The notes below the pieces were generated by a model. That model was not told where the DNA came from and did no database searches. It saw only the letters and a program-made list of their open reading frames with translations. A stretch of 64,000 nucleotides of DNA. It comes from SHVO01 sp041905525 (GTDB taxonomy: Bacteria > Pseudomonadota > Alphaproteobacteria > Rhodospirillales > Rhodospirillaceae). The position numbers and the translations under genes are program-made. The DNA lies in assembly GCA_041905525.1 (NCBI GenBank), contig JAYRKY010000001.1, positions 186,001 to 250,000 of the forward strand, read 5' to 3'. Shown here in pieces: positions 1 through 8,656 of this stretch (position 1 is its first letter; each line of letters starts with the position of its first letter).

Positions 1-1
1 T

Positions 2-226
2 CTGTGCGGCAAGACGCTGCAGCAGCGCGCCGCTGAGCCCTGTATCGGCTGGCAGCGTGCCGATTTGATGCTGGCCGGCTGCGCCATCCTTGAAGCCATT
101 TGCAACCTGTGGCCGGTGGGCTCGCTGCGGGTGGCCGACCGCGGCCTGCGCGAAGGATTGCTGCTCGACCTCATCAACCCGGCGCTGCTAAAAGTCGCCC
201 CGGGTCCGATGCATCAAGTTTCCTGA
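2..226 (+). CDS. Ppx/GppA exopolyphosphatase/pppGpp phosphohydrolase, C-terminal end (partial)
   Basis: The window opens inside a reading frame that runs from base 2 to a TGA at 224-226, leaving the last 74 residues. The end contains VADRGLREG followed by LLLDLI, the usual C-terminal signature of the Ppx/GppA phosphatase family, which hydrolyses polyphosphate or pppGpp in the cytoplasm. The ATPase-like catalytic part lies outside the window, so Ppx and GppA cannot be told apart. It ends 11 bases before rlmE on the same strand, an arrangement common in alphaproteobacteria, and the two are probably co-transcribed. Confidence 0.8.
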   Translation: MCGKTLQQRAAEPCIGWQRADLMLAGCAILEAICNLWPVGSLRVADRGLREGLLLDLINPALLKVAPGPMHQVS

Positions 227-237
227 GAATCCCTGAG

Positions 238-972
238 ATGAACAACAAGAGTGGCAACGGCGGGCGTCGCCAGGCCGGCGGCGGCGGAGCGCGCGGCGCT
301 TCGGGTGCAAGCCGCGGGCTGCATGTGCGCGTACGCACCGCGCGCGGCCGCACCGTCGGGCAGCAGAAATGGCTGCAGCGCCAACTCAACGATCCCTACG
401 TCGCGCGCGCCAAGGAAGAAGGCATGCGCTCCCGCGCCGCCTACAAACTGCTCGAACTCGACGAGAAGCTGCATTTCTTGAAAAAGGGCGCGCGGGTGAT
501 CGATCTCGGCGCGGCGCCCGGCGGCTGGACACAGGTGGCGGTCGAGAAGGTGAAAGTCGGCCAACCCGGCGGCGGCGCCGTCGTCGCGATGGACATCAAT
601 CCATGGGACGAAATCGCCGGCGCCAAATGCTTCATCATGGACTTCCTCGACGACCGTGCGCCGGGCCTCATCAAGGACGCCCTCGGCGGCAAGGCGGACG
701 TCGTCCTGTCCGACATGGCCGCGCCCACCACCGGCCACGGGCCGACCGATCACCTGCGCATCATGGGTCTGGCGGAAGCCGCCTGGGCCTTTGCCGAGGA
801 GGTGCTCGCCCCCGGCGGCACCTTCATCTGCAAGCTGTTCCAGGGCGGGGCCGAGAACGAACTGCTCACCCGCATCAAGCAGCGCTGCAAGGTCGTCAAA
901 CACGTGAAACCCCCGGCCTCGCGCAAGGAATCGGCCGAGGTCTACCTGGTGGCCCTGGACTTCAAGGTTTAA
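238..972 (+). CDS. rlmE: 23S rRNA (uridine(2552)-2'-O)-methyltransferase RlmE (FtsJ/RrmJ)
   Basis: This 244-residue protein methylates the 2'-hydroxyl of U2552 in the A-loop of 23S rRNA during late 50S assembly, using S-adenosylmethionine. The SAM motif DLGAAPGGW lies at about 89-97. The K-D-K-E tetrad is present as K70 (AAYKLL), D159 (LSDMAAP), K199 (FICKLF) and E234 (ESAEVYL), with D-K and K-E spacing identical to E. coli RrmJ. A Gly/Arg-rich basic tail of about 40 residues precedes the catalytic domain, as in many alphaproteobacterial versions. I chose ATG 238; the frame stays open to 100, but that extension overlaps the phosphatase and reads as low-complexity sequence. Confidence 0.93.
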   Translation: MNNKSGNGGRRQAGGGGARGASGASRGLHVRVRTARGRTVGQQKWLQRQLNDPYVARAKEEGMRSRAAYKLLELDEKLHFLKKGARVIDLGAAPGGWTQVAVEKVKVGQPGGGAVVAMDINPWDEIAGAKCFIMDFLDDRAPGLIKDALGGKADVVLSDMAAPTTGHGPTDHLRIMGLAEAAWAFAEEVLAPGGTFICKLFQGGAENELLTRIKQRCKVVKHVKPPASRKESAEVYLVALDFKV

Positions 973-1120
973 CGGCCGCGCCGGCGCGCCGGCCGCGTCC
1001 GGCGCCAAGAAAGCCCCATTTTTAGGGCCTATTCTTCGCCTTGCCCCACACCCGGGTTCGGTCTATAACCCGCCACCATTTTTCGGAGCGCGCCACGCTC
1101 AAAATGATGACGGAGGTGGC
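973..1120 (+). other. rlmE-guaB spacer with GC-rich palindrome and guaB ribosome binding site
   Basis: Just after the rlmE stop a perfect 14-base palindrome (980-993, GCCGGCG/CGCCGGC) sits inside a longer GC-rich dyad. It could form a strong hairpin, but no T-run follows directly, so calling it a terminator is only a possibility. The remainder carries the guaB leader; GGAGG at 1112-1116 is well placed for the ATG at 1121. Confidence 0.4.
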
Positions 1121-2587
1121 ATGGAGATAGCCGAAGCGCTGACGTTCGACGACGTCCTTCTGGTGCCTGCGGCATCCTCGGTTCTCCCTGCCCAAGCCAA
1201 TACCTCCACGCGCCTGACCAAGACCGTCAGCCTGAACATCCCGCTGATTTCCGCGGCGATGGACACCGTCACCGAGGCCAATCTCGCCATCGCGCTGGCC
1301 CAGGAAGGCGGCATCGGCGTGATTCACAAGAACAACGCGGTCGAAGACCAAGCCAACGAAGTGCGCCGGGTGAAGAAGTTCGAAAGCGGCATGGTGGTGA
1401 ACCCGGTCACCATCTTCCCGGATCAGACCTTGGCCGACGCGCTGCGCATCCGTGAGCAGAACCGTATTTCCGGGATTCCGGTCGTGGAACGCGACACGGG
1501 CAAGCTGGTCGGCATCCTCACCAATCGCGACGTGCGCTTCGCCACCAACATGAGCCAGCCGGTGCACGAGCTCATGACCAAGGATCGCCTGATCACTGTG
1601 CCCGAAAGCGTGCACCGTGATGAAGCCGTGAAGCTGCTGCACCAGTACCGCATCGAAAAGCTGGTGGTGGTGGATCAAACCTACCGCTGCGTCGGCCTCA
1701 TCACCGTGAAGGATATCGACAAGGCGAAAGCGCACCCGCGCGCCTGCAAGGATGAACAGGGCCGCCTGCGCGTAGCCGCGGCGACCGGCGTCGGCGAAGA
1801 CGGCTATGCGCGCGGTCTCGCGCTGCTCGAAGCCGGGGTTGACGTCCTTGTGGTCGACACGGCGCACGGTCACTCGCAGGGCGTCATCGACGCCGTCGCG
1901 CGCATCAAGAAGGCGTCCAACTACGCTCAGGTGATCGCCGGCAATATCGCGACGCCGGAAGCGGCCAAGGCGCTGATCGACGCCGGCGCCGACGCGGTGA
2001 AAGTCGGCATCGGTCCGGGCTCCATCTGCACCACGCGCGTCGTCGCGGGTGTCGGCGTTCCGCAGCTCACCGCGGTCATGGAAGTCGCCGAGATCGCGCG
2101 CAAGTCGGGCATTCCCGTTATCGCCGACGGCGGCATCAAAAGCTCCGGCGACATCGCCAAGGCGATCGCCGGTGGCGCCGATTGCGTCATGATCGGCTCG
2201 CTGCTCGCCGGAACCGAGGAAGCGCCCGGCGAAGTCATTCTCTATCAGGGCCGCACCTATAAGGATTATCGCGGCATGGGCTCGCTCGGCGCCATGGCGC
2301 GCGGCTCGGCCGATCGCTACTTCCAGGAGGAAGTGCGCGACAATATGAAGCTGGTCCCGGAAGGCGTTGAAGGCCGCGTGCCGTTCAAAGGGCCCGCCGG
2401 CGCCGTCGTTCACCAGCTCGTCGGCGGCCTCAAGGCCGCCATGGGTTACACCGGCAATCCCACGATCGCCGACATGCACAAGAACTGCAAATTCCGCCGC
2501 ATCACCGGCGCCGGAATCCGCGAAAGCCACGTCCACGATGTCATCGTCACCCGCGAGCCGCCGAACTACCGCGTCAACAACACCTAA
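1121..2587 (+). CDS. guaB: Inosine-5'-monophosphate dehydrogenase
   Basis: This 488-residue enzyme oxidises IMP to XMP with NAD+, the committed step of GMP synthesis. The TIM barrel is interrupted by a CBS-domain pair at about 93-200, which in the family binds adenine/guanine nucleotides for allosteric control. The catalytic loop GPGSICTTR carries the nucleophile Cys303, and the N-terminal LTFDDVLLVPA and the IMP-binding IADGGIKSSGD are both present. Length is normal for bacteria. GGAGG at 1112-1116 supports the ATG. guaA lies 1.5 kb downstream on the same strand with rsmB between, so the two GMP-branch steps are clustered. Confidence 0.97.
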   Translation: MEIAEALTFDDVLLVPAASSVLPAQANTSTRLTKTVSLNIPLISAAMDTVTEANLAIALAQEGGIGVIHKNNAVEDQANEVRRVKKFESGMVVNPVTIFPDQTLADALRIREQNRISGIPVVERDTGKLVGILTNRDVRFATNMSQPVHELMTKDRLITVPESVHRDEAVKLLHQYRIEKLVVVDQTYRCVGLITVKDIDKAKAHPRACKDEQGRLRVAAATGVGEDGYARGLALLEAGVDVLVVDTAHGHSQGVIDAVARIKKASNYAQVIAGNIATPEAAKALIDAGADAVKVGIGPGSICTTRVVAGVGVPQLTAVMEVAEIARKSGIPVIADGGIKSSGDIAKAIAGGADCVMIGSLLAGTEEAPGEVILYQGRTYKDYRGMGSLGAMARGSADRYFQEEVRDNMKLVPEGVEGRVPFKGPAGAVVHQLVGGLKAAMGYTGNPTIADMHKNCKFRRITGAGIRESHVHDVIVTREPPNYRVNNT

Positions 2588-2695
2588 GCGTCTCCGCGCC
2601 GCGGCGGACACTATGAATCCGCCTGGATCCTCCGCCGCACGATCAGTCTTCAAATCTTTCCCGGACGCGCGCCGGGCATCTCGGGTGACGGCAGC

Positions 2696-3997
2696 ATGAC
2701 CCCAGCCGCACGCCTGCAAGCTTCCATCGAACTTCTCGAAACCATCCTCGGTGAAGACCGCCCCGCCGACGCGGTGCTGGCGCAATACTTCAAAGGCCGC
2801 AGGTTCTTCGGCTCGAAGGACCGGCGCGCCGTCCAGGATCAGGTGTGGCAAATCATCCGGCACCGCGCCCGTCTTTCATGGGCGCTGGGCGCGGAGAATG
2901 CCAACGCGCGCATGCTCGTCGCCGCCGCGCTGGTGGCGCTCGACAAGCGCCCGATGGACTCCGTCGCCGGTCTATTTTCCGGGGCCAAAAATGGTCCCGA
3001 ACCGCTGCACGCCAACGAAAAGCGCATGGTCGAGAAGGCCGCGTCGCGCAACCTTGAGGATGCGCCCCGCGCCGCGCGTCTCGAATGTCCAGCCTGGGTG
3101 CTCGAGAAATTCGACCGCGCCTACGGCGACGCGGCGGATGCGGAAGTCGCCGCGCTGGGCGGCGAAGCGCCGCTCGATGTGCGCGCCAACACCTTGAAGA
3201 CCACGCGCGAGGCGGTGCTGGCCCAGCTTGAAGCGGAAGGGCTCAAGGTGTCGTCCACGCGTCTTTCGCCCATCGGCGTGCGCGTGTCCAACCGCACCAC
3301 GCTCGGCAATCACCTCGGCTTCAAGGATGGACTGTTCGATGTGCAGGACGAAGGCTCGCAGCTTTGCGCCCTGCTGGTCGATGCGCGTCCGGGCATGAGC
3401 GTCATGGATCTTTGTGCCGGCGCCGGCGGCAAGACTCTCGCCCTCGCCGCGCAGATGAACAACAAGGGCCGCCTCATCGCGTCGGATCTCTCCGTGACGC
3501 GCCTCGAGCGCTCCAAGCTGCGCCTGCGCCGCGCGGGCGTACACAATGCGACGCTGCGGGTCCTTGAGGAGCACGATAAATGGCTGAAGCGCCAGACCTC
3601 CTCGCAGGGCGGCGCGTTCGACCGCGTGCTGGTGGACGCGCCTTGCACCGGCACCGGCGCCTGGCGCCGGAACCCGGACGCGCGCTGGCGCCTGAAGCCC
3701 GAGAACCTCGCCAATCTCACCGCCACCCAGGACGCCGTCATCGCGCAGGGCGCCCAGCTCACCCGCCCGGGCGGGCGCTTGGTCTATGTCACCTGTTCCC
3801 TGCTTCCCGACGAGAACGAAGACCGGGTGAACGCCTTCCTGGCCGCGCACGGCGACTTCAAGCTGCTCGACGCCGCCGCGCTCTGGTCCGAAATTTTGCC
3901 CGGAGCCTCTCCCGTTCCCGGCCCCACTCTGACATTCTCACCGGTACGGTCCGGCACGGACGGCTTCTTCATCGCGATTTTAGAACGTAGTCCCTAA
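2696..3997 (+). CDS. rsmB: RsmB/NOP-family 16S rRNA (cytosine-C5)-methyltransferase
   Basis: This 433-residue protein has an N-terminal NusB-like RNA-binding region and a C-terminal class I SAM methyltransferase domain. The SAM motif is DLCAGAGGKTLA. The two family cysteines are Cys317 in DAPCTGTG (motif IV) and Cys367 in VTCSLLPDENE (motif VI); the latter forms the covalent adduct with the target cytosine. The best family match is RsmB, which makes m5C967 in 16S rRNA, but alphaproteobacteria carry several RsmB/RsmF-like paralogues, so the exact site is inferred. It sits between guaB and guaA on the same strand. Confidence 0.85.
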   Translation: MTPAARLQASIELLETILGEDRPADAVLAQYFKGRRFFGSKDRRAVQDQVWQIIRHRARLSWALGAENANARMLVAAALVALDKRPMDSVAGLFSGAKNGPEPLHANEKRMVEKAASRNLEDAPRAARLECPAWVLEKFDRAYGDAADAEVAALGGEAPLDVRANTLKTTREAVLAQLEAEGLKVSSTRLSPIGVRVSNRTTLGNHLGFKDGLFDVQDEGSQLCALLVDARPGMSVMDLCAGAGGKTLALAAQMNNKGRLIASDLSVTRLERSKLRLRRAGVHNATLRVLEEHDKWLKRQTSSQGGAFDRVLVDAPCTGTGAWRRNPDARWRLKPENLANLTATQDAVIAQGAQLTRPGGRLVYVTCSLLPDENEDRVNAFLAAHGDFKLLDAAALWSEILPGASPVPGPTLTFSPVRSGTDGFFIAILERSP

Positions 3998-4013
3998 CCC
4001 ACGACCGCCCGTC

Positions 4014-4034
4014 ATCCTGGGCGAAGCCCAGGAT
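4014..4034. repeat. Short palindromic intergenic repeat (REP-like)
   Basis: A perfect 9-base inverted repeat, ATCCTGGGC (4014-4022) and GCCCAGGAT (4026-4034), with a GAA loop, lies between rsmB and guaA. It is embedded in GTCATCCTGGGCGAAGC, a sequence that from general knowledge recurs between genes in many alphaproteobacterial genomes. No T-run follows, so it is probably a dispersed repeat rather than a rho-independent terminator. Confidence 0.6.
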
Positions 4035-4069
4035 CCAGGGTTCCGATGTTCGCTCCTGAAGGCTCTTCA

Positions 4070-5632
4070 ATGACCACCTCCACCGACCGCATCCTCATCA
4101 TCGACTTCGGCTCCCAAGTTACGCAGCTCATCGCCCGCCGCGTGCGCGAGATCGGCGTCTACTGCGAGATCCATCCCTTCAACAAGGTCACCGAAGCTTC
4201 GGTAAAAGCTTACAATCCGAAAGGCATCATCCTCTCGGGCGGCCCGGCCTCGGTGCTTGATATCGGGACGCCCAAAGCCCCCGATGCGATCTTCACCATG
4301 GGCCTGCCGATCCTCGGCATCTGCTACGGCCAGCAGACAATGGTCGCCCAACTCGGCGGCAAGGTGGAAAGCTCGGATCACCGCGAGTTCGGGCGCGCCT
4401 TTGTCGATGTCACCGCCGATTGCGGCCTCTTCGACGGCGTGTGGCCCGTCGGCCAAAAAGAACAAGTGTGGATGAGCCACGGCGATCGTGTCACGGCGCT
4501 GCCGCCCGGATTCAAGGTGTGCGGCATCAGCGAAGGCGCGCCGTTCGCGGCCATCGCCGACGAATCGCGCCGCTTCTATGCCGTCCAATTCCACCCGGAA
4601 GTGGTTCACACGCCGCGTGGCAAGGAACTCTATCGCAAGTTTGTGCGCGACATCTGCGGCGCGCGCGGCGATTGGACCATGGCGGCCTTCCGCACCCAGG
4701 CGATCGAGGCGATCCGCAAGCAGGTCGGCAGCGGCCGCGTGATCTGCGGTCTGTCAGGCGGTGTCGACTCCTCGGTGGTCGCGGCGCTCATTCACGAGGC
4801 CATCGGCGAACAGCTCACCTGCGTTCTCGTCGACCACGGCCTGATGCGCGCCGGCGAGACCGAGCAGGTGGTGCGCGTGTTCCGCGACCGCTTCAACGTC
4901 AAACTCATCGCCCGCGACGCGTCCGACCTCTTCCTCGGCAAGCTCGCCGGCATGACCGATCCGGAGAAGAAGCGCAAAACCATCGGCGCCACCTTCATCG
5001 AGGTGTTCGAGGAAGAAGCCCGCAAAGTCGGCGGCGCCGACTTCCTCGCCCAAGGCACGCTCTACCCGGACGTCATCGAAAGCGTGTCCTTCCACGGCGG
5101 CCCCTCGGTCACCATTAAGTCGCACCACAACGTCGGCGGCCTGCCCGAGCGTATGAACATGAAGCTGGTCGAGCCCTTGCGCGAACTCTTCAAGGACGAA
5201 GTGCGCATCCTCGGCAAGGAACTTGGCCTGCCCGACGAAATGGTCGGCCGCCATCCGTTCCCGGGCCCGGGCCTCGCCATCCGCATCCCCGGGCAGGAGA
5301 TCACGCGCGAAAAGCTCGACATCCTGCGCAAAGCCGACGCCATCTATCTCGAGGAAATCCGCAACGCCAAACTCTACGACGCCATCTGGCAGGCGTTCGC
5401 GGTGCTGCTGCCGGTGCGCACCGTCGGCGTCATGGGCGACGCGCGCTCCTACGACTACGCGCTGGCGTTACGCGCCGTCACGTCCACCGACGGCATGACC
5501 GCCGACTTCTATCACTTCGACATGGGCTTCCTGGGCCGCGTCGCGAACCGCATCATCAACGAAGTGAAGGGCGTCAACCGCGTCACCTACGACGTCACCA
5601 GCAAACCGCCCGGGACGATTGAGTGGGAGTAA
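4070..5632 (+). CDS. guaA: GMP synthase (glutamine-hydrolysing)
   Basis: This 520-residue enzyme converts XMP to GMP using ATP and glutamine ammonia. The N-terminal class I glutamine amidotransferase has Cys85 (GICYGQQ), His175 and Glu177 (QFHPEV). The ATP-pyrophosphatase domain starts at about 203 with P-loop GLSGGVDSSV (227-236). The C-terminal dimerisation domain ends in the conserved PPGTIEWE. I chose ATG 4070 because it gives the standard N-terminus MTTSTDRILIIDFGSQ and has an AAGG-type ribosome site about 8 bases upstream; an in-frame ATG at 4046 lies next to the palindromic repeat. Confidence 0.97.
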   Translation: MTTSTDRILIIDFGSQVTQLIARRVREIGVYCEIHPFNKVTEASVKAYNPKGIILSGGPASVLDIGTPKAPDAIFTMGLPILGICYGQQTMVAQLGGKVESSDHREFGRAFVDVTADCGLFDGVWPVGQKEQVWMSHGDRVTALPPGFKVCGISEGAPFAAIADESRRFYAVQFHPEVVHTPRGKELYRKFVRDICGARGDWTMAAFRTQAIEAIRKQVGSGRVICGLSGGVDSSVVAALIHEAIGEQLTCVLVDHGLMRAGETEQVVRVFRDRFNVKLIARDASDLFLGKLAGMTDPEKKRKTIGATFIEVFEEEARKVGGADFLAQGTLYPDVIESVSFHGGPSVTIKSHHNVGGLPERMNMKLVEPLRELFKDEVRILGKELGLPDEMVGRHPFPGPGLAIRIPGQEITREKLDILRKADAIYLEEIRNAKLYDAIWQAFAVLLPVRTVGVMGDARSYDYALALRAVTSTDGMTADFYHFDMGFLGRVANRIINEVKGVNRVTYDVTSKPPGTIEWE

Positions 5633-5706
5633 GTTGCCCCTGACCCGGATCGAGGTCAGTTACGGGTAACCCTACGCGTGTCGACGCCCACGCTGCCGGT
5701 GAAGTC

Positions 5707-6852
5707 TCACTTCGGCTTATGCCGTGTGAAGAAATCCAGCGGTGCGCCTTTCAGCTTCACGCTATCCCTGCGCATGATGCCGCCTGCAAGCGTGTAGAGA
5801 TTGCGTCGGAAGAGCCTTGCGTCGGCGACGCTCGGGGCATCGCGTAGCTGGCCGAGCGCGAGCAAGGTAGCCTTCACGAGCGGAAGCCATTCCGCTGAAA
5901 GGCCGGCCGCCGCCCAGACCGTCTTGAGGCCCTCCGCGGAGGCGTCCATCACGCGTTGGCGCGTGTCCTTCACATCGGATTGTGTCTTGCGCGCGAGGGC
6001 GCGGACGAACAGCTCGAAGCTTCCTTCCAACAACAGGTCCGCCAGCACGGGCTCGGTCAGGGCTTTGTTCTTCAAGAGGACATCGACGCCAGCCGCGAGG
6101 GTTTGTTCGCTCTCGGCCGCATCAAGGCCGAGCGCCCCGAGATCCGGAGCAGAGGCCTGCGCCGGATGCGCCACGGTTTCCCGCGCCGCCAGCGCCGCCT
6201 TGGTGTCTTCGTTTGTGATCAGCGAGAGCAGCCGTTGCGCCGTCGACGAATAGATGACGTTTCGTCCCACGATGGCGTCCTGAACCTTCTCCAGTTCGCC
6301 GAACCGATCCAGCATCACATCGAAGGCGTCCGCGGACACCGCCGCGCCGGTGTTCTCCAGAAGCGTCACGGCCGTGGTTTCGTCGCCGTGCGACACCAAC
6401 GAATGCGATACCACCTCCGTGACCGCGGGCCGGCGGGCAATCGCATTCATCTTGGTGGTGCTGCCGCTCCAAGCAATAATTCCCACAAGGTCTTCGTCCG
6501 TCAGGACGGCTGATTTCTCCAGCACCGGCGCGGCAACACGCGCGTCCTCGTTCGCCAGCATCCACACCACAGGCCGGGAGAGCTCGGACTCCAGCGCCGC
6601 CGCGCCGGCGATGGTTTCGGCAACCTCCACCTCGGAATTCCAGATGATCAACTGGATGATCGATTCCGCCTCGTCGCTCCGGCCGCGATCCTGGGAAAAA
6701 GCGCTCCGCGCCAGAAACACGGCGAGAGCGGCCTTCTGTTCCGCCGAAAGCTTTGGCTCGATCTTCAGATAGTCAGTCAGCGTGAGCTGGCCGAGATGAA
6801 GGTCTTTCATCCCGGTGATGTCGTTCGCCGCAGTCACTGGGTCATCAGCCAC
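5707..6852 (-). CDS. DUF2336 domain-containing protein
   Basis: This is a 381-residue soluble, mostly helical protein with Ala/Leu/Glu-rich HEAT-like repeats typical of DUF2336, a family found mainly in alphaproteobacteria and of unknown biochemical role. The preferred start is GTG 6852, preceded by GGGAGG; the frame is open to 6942, but that extension is Arg/Ser-rich shadow sequence inside the upstream gene. The start overlaps the stop of the receiver gene (6845) by 8 bases, so the two are translationally coupled and probably work together. No catalytic motif is visible. Confidence 0.75.
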   Translation of the reverse strand: MADDPVTAANDITGMKDLHLGQLTLTDYLKIEPKLSAEQKAALAVFLARSAFSQDRGRSDEAESIIQLIIWNSEVEVAETIAGAAALESELSRPVVWMLANEDARVAAPVLEKSAVLTDEDLVGIIAWSGSTTKMNAIARRPAVTEVVSHSLVSHGDETTAVTLLENTGAAVSADAFDVMLDRFGELEKVQDAIVGRNVIYSSTAQRLLSLITNEDTKAALAARETVAHPAQASAPDLGALGLDAAESEQTLAAGVDVLLKNKALTEPVLADLLLEGSFELFVRALARKTQSDVKDTRQRVMDASAEGLKTVWAAAGLSAEWLPLVKATLLALGQLRDAPSVADARLFRRNLYTLAGGIMRRDSVKLKGAPLDFFTRHKPK

Positions 6853-7327
6853 GGAAGCCTCCCGGGATGATCGGCAGGATGACGCTCGCGTGCCGCGACG
6901 GATTGGGCGGAAACACGGCGCGGCGCGCCTTTGCGATCGCAATCTGGAACCGCGCGAAGTCCAAGGGCTTCACCACAAAGCCGTTGGCATCCAAGGCCGA
7001 GGCAGCCTTCACATGCTCGATCTGCGGCGCCTCTGTCGTCAGCACGAAGGTGGCGTTGAGCCGCAGGTTTCTGATCTCGCCCAGGCGAAGAGCTCTCAGC
7101 AGTTCGAACCCGTTGAACCCGGGGGTATGGGTATCCGCAAGGATAAGATCAACCGGCTGACTCCGCTGATTCAAGAGGTGCAAGGCCTCCGGACCGTTTG
7201 ACGACGAGAAGACCTCCTTGGCCCCAAGTTTCTCGAGGCTGGCGCAAAGCAGGGCACGATCCAAATCGTTGGCATCGACCACGAGGCAGGTGAGCTTGAG
7301 GAGGGCGTCGCCGAGAACTTTCATCAT
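6845..7327 (-). CDS. Single-domain response regulator (CheY-like receiver)
   Basis: This is a receiver of about 160 residues with no output domain. Visible residues are the acidic D18 region (CLVVDAND), phospho-acceptor Asp65 (LILADTHTPG), Thr98 and Lys120 (VVKPLD), so phosphorylation should be possible. A tail of about 25 residues (FPPNPSRHASVILPIIPGG) follows the receiver. The reading frame can start at TTG 7330, ATG 7327 or ATG 7324; I used the first ATG. It is first in a two-gene unit with the DUF2336 protein, which may be its partner. No histidine kinase is adjacent. Confidence 0.8.
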   Translation of the reverse strand: MMKVLGDALLKLTCLVVDANDLDRALLCASLEKLGAKEVFSSSNGPEALHLLNQRSQPVDLILADTHTPGFNGFELLRALRLGEIRNLRLNATFVLTTEAPQIEHVKAASALDANGFVVKPLDFARFQIAIAKARRAVFPPNPSRHASVILPIIPGGFRG

Positions 7328-7687
7328 CAACTACAAACAGCGGCACCCGGTGCCTATTGCATCACGGGAGGAGAAGGCAGCGCCGTGACGGCGCGGCCTT
7401 GGCGCCTCATTTTTGGTCCGCGCAATATGACATTGGATCGGGTGCCGGCCGTAGCGCGGAAGTGGACGCTATCCCACGAGATAGCGCCCCCGCCGTAGCG
7501 AACTCAAACTATTCCAAATAAAACAACTTCTACGCTAGTGCGCGGGCGGAAAAGTGGCTCGCTCTACCTGAAGAGGATATGCAGGGACGGGAGCGTCTCT
7601 CCGGATCACGGATGCTACGCTCCTCGCTCCTCAGCATTCACCGATGCGAATCTGACCGGCGTGCCCGAAGCATCGGGTGTTTTTGGA
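7328..7687. other. Intergenic region, 360 bases, with a small inverted repeat
   Basis: No convincing gene is seen on either strand. It lies upstream of the receiver gene, so it should contain that unit's promoter. A perfect 7-base inverted repeat, CGCTATC (7467-7473) and GATAGCG (7480-7486) with a 6-base spacer, could be an operator or a small hairpin. An open frame on the plus strand from 7538 runs antisense through the PEP-CTERM gene and looks like a shadow. Confidence 0.5.
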
Positions 7688-8410
7688 TCAGTTCCGTGCG
7701 TGCTTGCGGCGGCCGGCCGCGGCGAGGCCGCAGAGTCCGAGACCCAGCAGCGCGAGCGCGCCCGGGGCGGGAACTGGCGCGGCGTTGGTGGAATAGGCCT
7801 CAAAATTGTCCGCGCCGAAGAAAGTCCGATTATCCGTGAAATCACGCACTTCGATGGACGTGAAAGATTCGCCCGCTGTGTAGACGAAGCCGAAAAAGCC
7901 GCTCGAACTTCCAAGGATCGTCGGGCCGGTGATTGTCCCGACCGAGGTGATCAAGCTGAGCGGATTGGCGTCATTCGCCGGCGTATTGGAAGGGCCGCTA
8001 TAGTCGAACCCGAAAGCGCGCAAAGACGTGGTGGTGATCAGTGTATCCCCCGCGGCGGGGCTGTAGGACACCAGGCTGACGTAAGACGTTCCGTTCACGG
8101 TCTTGGAGCCCGCAAGATCACCGGCGGACCGGATGCTCCATGACGTATCGGCCCCGAAATTCCCGCTGACGGTGCTGAAGTGGAGGAAGCCGGCCTGAAT
8201 GCCGGTCGGGTTGCCGTAGACTGTCGTGCCGGAGTAGCTATTGAAGTCCTGCGAGAGATCGCCGCTGCCCCCGCCGGCAGCCACGCGCCAAGCATTCCGG
8301 TCGGTGAAGGTGATCACGCCCGCTTCCGCCTGGGATGTGAAGTAGGGCATCACGCCCAGCGCCACGGCAAGCAGGCCAAGAAAACGACGGCGGAGATTGC
8401 GACGGATCAT
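7688..8410 (-). CDS. PEP-CTERM sorting domain-containing exported protein
   Basis: This 240-residue protein begins with basic residues and a hydrophobic signal segment (FLGLLAVALGVM). The mature part is rich in Gly, Ser, Thr, Asn and Phe and predicted to be beta-rich. The C-terminus has the tripartite sorting signal: PVPAPG motif, a hydrophobic helix (ALALLGLGLCGLAAAG) and a basic tail RRKHARN. Such proteins are exported, cleaved by exosortase and released or surface-attached, often with exopolysaccharide. I chose ATG 8410 with AAAGG upstream; a GTG at 8428 is also in frame. No exosortase gene lies in the window. Confidence 0.8.
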   Translation of the reverse strand: MIRRNLRRRFLGLLAVALGVMPYFTSQAEAGVITFTDRNAWRVAAGGGSGDLSQDFNSYSGTTVYGNPTGIQAGFLHFSTVSGNFGADTSWSIRSAGDLAGSKTVNGTSYVSLVSYSPAAGDTLITTTSLRAFGFDYSGPSNTPANDANPLSLITSVGTITGPTILGSSSGFFGFVYTAGESFTSIEVRDFTDNRTFFGADNFEAYSTNAAPVPAPGALALLGLGLCGLAAAGRRKHARN

Positions 8411-8656
8411 ATGGGGATGCCTTTGCACACGGGGAAGGAGATGAAGCTCCGTCGTACACTAGCAATAAGCGTGCCATGGTGCGCAAAGCGAGATAATGCA
8501 GGTGTTAGAGCGATTCCGATCCCGCTTTGCGCGTCCAAATCTGTAAAGGATGCTGACACTTCGCAGTGTCCCACGCTACCGCACTTTCCGTGGGCTGTAG
8601 GGCATACATTTCGAGACTTTCGTCTTAGCGCCGCACCGGAAAGAACCCCTTAGGTT

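Noticed and set aside
1022..2863. 613-residue open frame on the minus strand opposite guaB
   Set aside because: It is antisense to a clear IMP dehydrogenase and consists of Arg/His/Gly/Asp-rich sequence typical of GC-rich shadow frames.
7538..8143. 201-residue plus-strand frame
   Set aside because: Most of it is antisense to the PEP-CTERM gene and it is low-complexity Arg/Gly sequence.
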